Shown in pieces: positions 60,503-64,000 of a DNA stretch of 64,000 bases (positions are counted from its first letter, which is position 1; every line of letters starts with the position of its first letter). Under the pieces are notes generated by a model. It was not told the origin of the DNA, searched no databases, and was given only the letters and a program-made list of their open reading frames with translations. A program made the translations under genes and the position numbers. Where the stretch lies: the NCBI RefSeq assembly GCF_028858725.1, contig NC_084789.1, positions 41,571,594 to 41,635,593 of the forward strand, in the 5' to 3' direction. The DNA is from Colius striatus. Its lineage: Eukaryota; Chordata; Aves; Coliiformes; Coliidae.

Positions 60503-60617
60503 GTGCTTCCAGGGGATTCCCTCTCGCTGGTACTCTTCCTGCTCCTGCTTTAGAACCAGCTGAATGAAGAGCTGCTGCAGCTTTTCATTGCAGTAATTGA
60601 TGCAAAACTGCTCAAAA
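60503..60617 (-). CDS. MYO1D: MYO1D exon, residues 394(split)-432, relay helix
   Basis: It encodes [20 protein letters not shown] and [18 protein letters not shown], the universal myosin relay helix directly after switch II. The acceptor is TACAG|T, completing Ser394, and the donor is CAC|GTGAGT. It is separated from the next exon to the right by only 86 nt. Confidence 0.97.
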
Positions 60618-60703
60618 CTGTACAAACAGAAGAAAAAGGAGAAGGTGAGGATGTGTGTGGGAAAGGAGAAGGCACAGCACTGGGCTCTAACACCACAGCT
60701 CAC

Positions 60704-60849
60704 CTGTTGTTATCAAATATTTCAAAGCCATAGATATCCAGCACGCCAATGACCGTGTTCTTGCCATGGATGGTGGTGTCATAGTTCTTCACTTCGATCA
60801 CATCATTGATGTGAGTGACAATCCAGCAGAAGAGGCGCTCGTAGATCGC
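60704..60849 (-). CDS. MYO1D: MYO1D exon, residues 346-394(split), switch II
   Basis: It encodes [37 protein letters not shown] and [11 protein letters not shown]. Residues 383-388 (DIYGFE) are switch II of the ATPase and are intact. The acceptor is TGGCAG|GCG and the donor AACAG|GTGAGC. The following intron is 86 nt, and reading into it gives AGG then TGA at once. Confidence 0.97.
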
Positions 60850-61963
60850 CTGCCAGGACACAAACACTGAGCAGCTCCTGCACCTGCCTCAGCTCTTGCA
60901 GGTACATGCAACACGTGGGGAACACAAAGCCTAATCCAAGATGCTGCCCTAACTACACAAAGCTGAAGAGAACCCTTTGCTCAAAGAGAGCAGATGAAGA
61001 TGAAGAAAATAGTCTATGAAAACTGCTTTTTCATTCTTCCCAAACTCACTCCCACAAAGTGTCAGTCCCAGGGAGGTCACTGGGTACAGTGCTTCCCCTC
61101 ATCTCATTCCAGTCTGCTTTTCAGTTGCCTAATAACTTCCATTCCTGAGAGTTACTGAACAATACTGAAGAGCAAGTGAGAGGTGGGTTGTAGAAGCCAA
61201 ACAACTGAACACAATGGCAGTAAAATACTCCTGTTCACCTTTCAAAAAGAAAAGGATCTGTAGGCACAGGTATCTTTGAAGACTACATGTTCAAAACATG
61301 TTGTGAAGATGTGCAAACATAAAAACTTAGGGGAAAAGGCAAGCTAATAATCAAGGATCTTTGTAACTTCATCTGTTCTTCCCCTAGCATTTGATTCTTT
61401 AGCAAAGGAGGGACAATTGTCACTCCTCTTGTCATCACTCTCCACTTTTCATAAAGAAAGCAAGCACTTAGGGTTTCCAACCTGAGCTCCAAATGTTATG
61501 GTTCCACTCTCTACTCTTTCAGTTTAACTGTTCAATACTTTGCAGAATATTCAGCCCTGTACCATGTATTCCTCTTGCAGGATGCCAGCAAGCCAGGCTT
61601 GCAGCTCCCTCCTCTCCACTGCTGGTTGTGATGTGTGCTGTGTCACAGCCAGGAAGGGTAGGGATGGTGCTGCTCTGCAATCCCCCCATGCACAGGACTC
61701 ACACATTCAGCAATACAGCTGCACAAAGTACTGCCTTGTGACATCTCAGCAAGCAGCACACTTATTGATCCAGGCAGGGATCCTCCTGGGACCTGAGCCC
61801 TGAGAAATGTGCAGTGTTGAACGCAATTCACTATTGAATGCCTTTGCTGGGCATCACCATTCTTTGCTGCACCAAGTACAACTCAACCAAAGGGCAAAAG
61901 CAAATACACCAGGGTTCCTGTCACATACAAAACTGGAGGCAGAGAAAGGAAACTGAAACTCAC
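60850..61963 (-). other. MYO1D: MYO1D intron, 1.1 kb
   Basis: Unique-looking sequence; I see no repeat or gene. Confidence 0.8.
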
Positions 61964-62167
61964 TTTTGCTAAGGCATCTCTGCCATAGGTGGCCTCTTGC
62001 TCAGTGTGCTGCTTGTCAATGACATCCCGGCCCGTGGCTACGGTCCGGAACAGCAGAGCCTTCTCCACCATGTCAGCCTTTGTTGACAGCAGGTCTGCGA
62101 TGACAGCCACGACCTTGCTGTTTTCTATTACAGGTGTGTCACCATCCACAGAGAATTTCAAGTTCCC
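61964..62167 (-). CDS. MYO1D: MYO1D exon, residues 278-345, upper motor domain
   Basis: It encodes [40 protein letters not shown] and [14 protein letters not shown] up to YGRDALAK. Asp325 is 16 residues before the D of DALAK, the TEDS-rule position, fitting a motor active without heavy-chain phosphorylation. It is 204 nt in phase 0. The acceptor is TTGCAG|GGG and the donor AAA|GTGAGT. Confidence 0.97.
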
Positions 62168-63041
62168 CTGCAACAAGTAGCAAGAGATTAGGTTTCTCAG
62201 TCTCTGATGACTCTGAATCAGTACTGCCCAAGTTCACCCCATGCCCCTCGCTATCGAGTCGAGGTCTCCTCACACACTGTGGAGTCTGGGCCTTGTGTAT
62301 CCACAGACCCACAAAGCTCCAGCAGCAGTGGAAGCAGCAAAGCCTGACTCAAACAAAAGCATTCCTGCTCAGGGTTCACCTCAGCTTCTGGGACAAAAAT
62401 GACATCAAACCCTTCCAGAGGTTTCACCAAAGACTGTCTCAAGCTTCAGAGTTTAGCAGAGGGTGATGACATTAAGCACACAAGTTAAGTGTTATGTAGC
62501 ATTTCATCCCCACAGTTCTTACTGCAATGCTCCTGCCTACTAAGGTGATGGCAATATTGTAGGGAAGCTGACATGTCTGCACTGGTGACAGTCCTGGACT
62601 GGCAGAACACAACCACACAGCTTTGTTACTGAATACAGGTCTCCTGTATTTGGCTGTGCTCAAGACTCCACCAGGAAGTGAAGTATCATCCCTCCAGCAA
62701 AACCACAGTGGTGATGGCAAGTGTGAGGCTAAAAGGGGACAGGAGGATAGCAAGACACTGCCAAAGCAAAACAATTCCTGTTCAGAACAGTTGACAGCTC
62801 CCAGAACCAGTGAAATCTCTGTTTTGGAACATGCAGGAATAAAGCTGCTCTTCCATCATGAACTGGCCTATTACACTAAGAAACTTCACCCACTCCTGGA
62901 AGCTGTAAACTTGTGTGCACACCTTTCTAGCCAACAGATCTAACTGCTTCTGCAGCAGGAAAGGTACAGCTGCTGGAAGTACAGGGGTGCTTGACCCTTC
63001 CTGAAGAGCAGCCTCCTCATACCAGCAGGCACACAGCTTAC
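62168..63041 (-). other. MYO1D: MYO1D intron, 0.9 kb
   Basis: Unique-looking sequence; nothing recognised. Confidence 0.8.
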
Positions 63042-63158
63042 CAAGTGAAGAATGGCTGCCACAATTTTGTAGACAGTCTGAATCTCCTCTTGCTTGAAGC
63101 CTATCACTTTCATGGCATCAGCTACGGCTTTGAACTCTGCGCCGTCATTGATGGAGCA
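63042..63158 (-). CDS. MYO1D: MYO1D exon, residues 239-277, motor (most 5' exon in window)
   Basis: It encodes [20 protein letters not shown] and [19 protein letters not shown], matching mammalian residues 239-277 with a few substitutions (SSINDAAEFK to [10 protein letters not shown]). It is 117 nt in phase 0. The acceptor is CCTCAG|TGC and the donor TTG|GTAAGC. Residues 1-238 must lie to the right of the window. Confidence 0.95.
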
Positions 63159-64000
63159 CTGAGGGCAGAGACACATTTGGAACATGAGGGGCTTGATGGA
63201 AGTTAACAGTGAGAAAGCAAAGAGCCTGCAAGCCCATGGAAAGACAGATGCACTTTGGCATTTTTCAGATGCAAGACACCAGCGTGAGGTTTCTCCTCCC
63301 TCATGCCACATGGCCGTGTGCTGAGCCCCGTGTCACACACACCTGGACACTGCCAGCAACGACATACACAAACCCAGCCCAGCACCACAACCAGTGTTGT
63401 GGAAGGGTAGAAGCAGTTCATAAACAATCCAAAGTTCCAGGTAGTGCAGTCACAGACCCTCTGAGCAGAAGCAGCAGCAGTAAATTGCTGGCCACCACCT
63501 TTCTTGCCAGTCATCCAGCTTCCCTTTCACTGCACATTTCTAGAGAAACTGCTAAAGCTGGCTGAGATGGTCTGTGGGTTTGTTTGACAAAGAGCTTCTG
63601 AAGGAAGCAATTAAAAATCAGGAAGCCTTTTGTCTGCTGCAGAGGGACAACATTAGGGGCATCTCCAGGTGTATTTAATACATTCAAGATCCTGTTGACC
63701 TAAAAACTTTATGGGTTTGTTCCCTTCTTTCCTGCTCAGAGACCCATCTGAAGGGAACTCAGATATGAAGAATGAATGCTTCAGTAACTTCAATGCTCCT
63801 GCTGCTGCAAAAAAATGAGCCCTTATGGCTTTTTGAAAAGTAGCTGAAGCTGCTCATTATGAAGCATGAAGAGGCTGCCACTGGTAACGTGTCAAATATC
63901 TATGCCTGCATTTAACATGGGTGATATCTCTCCTGCTACATTTGATTGCTTTCTATGAGCAGCCACAAGTGCAGTATGCACAGGTACAAATACACTTGTC
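63159..64000 (-). other. MYO1D: MYO1D intron, partial at window edge
   Basis: No further MYO1D exon (for example the segment with LQGGSEQ or NNYLLEKSR) is visible up to the edge, so this is intron. I see no repeat of note. Confidence 0.75.

Larger units (their letters stand above)
2735..63158 (-). other. MYO1D: MYO1D gene, coding exons for residues 239-1006 plus 3' UTR (5' part outside window)
   Basis: Unconventional myosin Id is a single-headed, membrane-associated actin motor that uses calmodulin light chains. It works in endosome traffic and cortical polarity and is needed for left-right asymmetry in flies, fish and frogs. Sixteen exons with GT-AG borders and matching phases join into one frame of 768 codons plus stop. 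Counted against the recalled human protein, the first visible residue is 239 and the last is 1006, with no net length change. Visible parts are most of the motor with switch II (383-388) and the actin-binding region (about 572-594), two IQ motifs (about 699-741) and the basic TH1 tail with a PH-like fold (about 812-1005). The Asp at 325, 16 residues before the DALAK motif, fits a TEDS site that does not need phosphorylation. P-loop and switch I lie beyond position 64000. The gene spans over 60 kb, far less than in mammals. Confidence 0.96.

Noticed and set aside
1..64000. CRISPR array, operon, phage, integron or retroviral genome
   Set aside because: The tandem arrays have no spacers between repeats, the coding content is two vertebrate genes with introns, and no integrase, reverse transcriptase, gag/pol or cas frame is visible.
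1..64000. tRNA, rRNA or known snoRNA/miRNA genes
   Set aside because: I saw no tRNA A/B box pair with a cloverleaf, no rRNA core sequence and no familiar microRNA hairpin by eye. A covariance-model scan would be needed to exclude them fully.

Overview
The window is vertebrate nuclear DNA, most likely from a bird. It shows multi-exon genes with GT-AG introns, fragments of CR1 LINEs (the dominant avian/reptilian retrotransposon), many short minisatellites, a compact version of a gene that is very large in mammals, and very GC-rich exons next to AT-richer ones. No bacterial, viral or plasmid gene organisation is visible. Species cannot be fixed from the sequence.

Layout. Positions 1-437 are the 3' end of the CDK5R1 (p35) coding region on the + strand. 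They are followed by a roughly 2 kb 3' UTR that ends at an AATAAA at 2455-2460 and contains an unusual compound minisatellite. About 280 bp further on begins the convergently transcribed MYO1D gene (unconventional myosin Id) on the - strand. Its probable poly(A) signal is at 2753-2758, its stop codon is at 4597-4599, and sixteen coding exons can be placed between 4597 and 63158. They encode residues 239-1006, and the inferred total matches the 1006 residues I recall for the mammalian protein. Residues 1-238 (P-loop and switch I) lie beyond the right edge. CDK5R1 and MYO1D are tail-to-tail neighbours in the human genome too, which supports both calls.

The rest is MYO1D intron. The last intron alone is 25 kb. 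Introns hold CR1 fragments in both orientations, three large minisatellites (34 bp x 5, 30/31 bp x 24, 44 bp x 12), smaller tandem duplications, two strong RFX X-box matches and several AT-rich, repeat-free islands that may be conserved regulatory DNA. I found no convincing nested gene, tRNA, rRNA, CRISPR array or intact transposon.

The two genes do not form a pathway. p35 activates CDK5 in neurons. MYO1D is a membrane-binding actin motor known for roles in left-right asymmetry and cilium/planar polarity. The points most worth checking are the CDK5R1 3' UTR minisatellite, a duplicated 3' splice site at a MYO1D exon, inverted CR1 copies flanking two MYO1D exons, and an X-box/CCAAT pair spaced like an MHC class II promoter. 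These are local curiosities; I did not find a new biological system.
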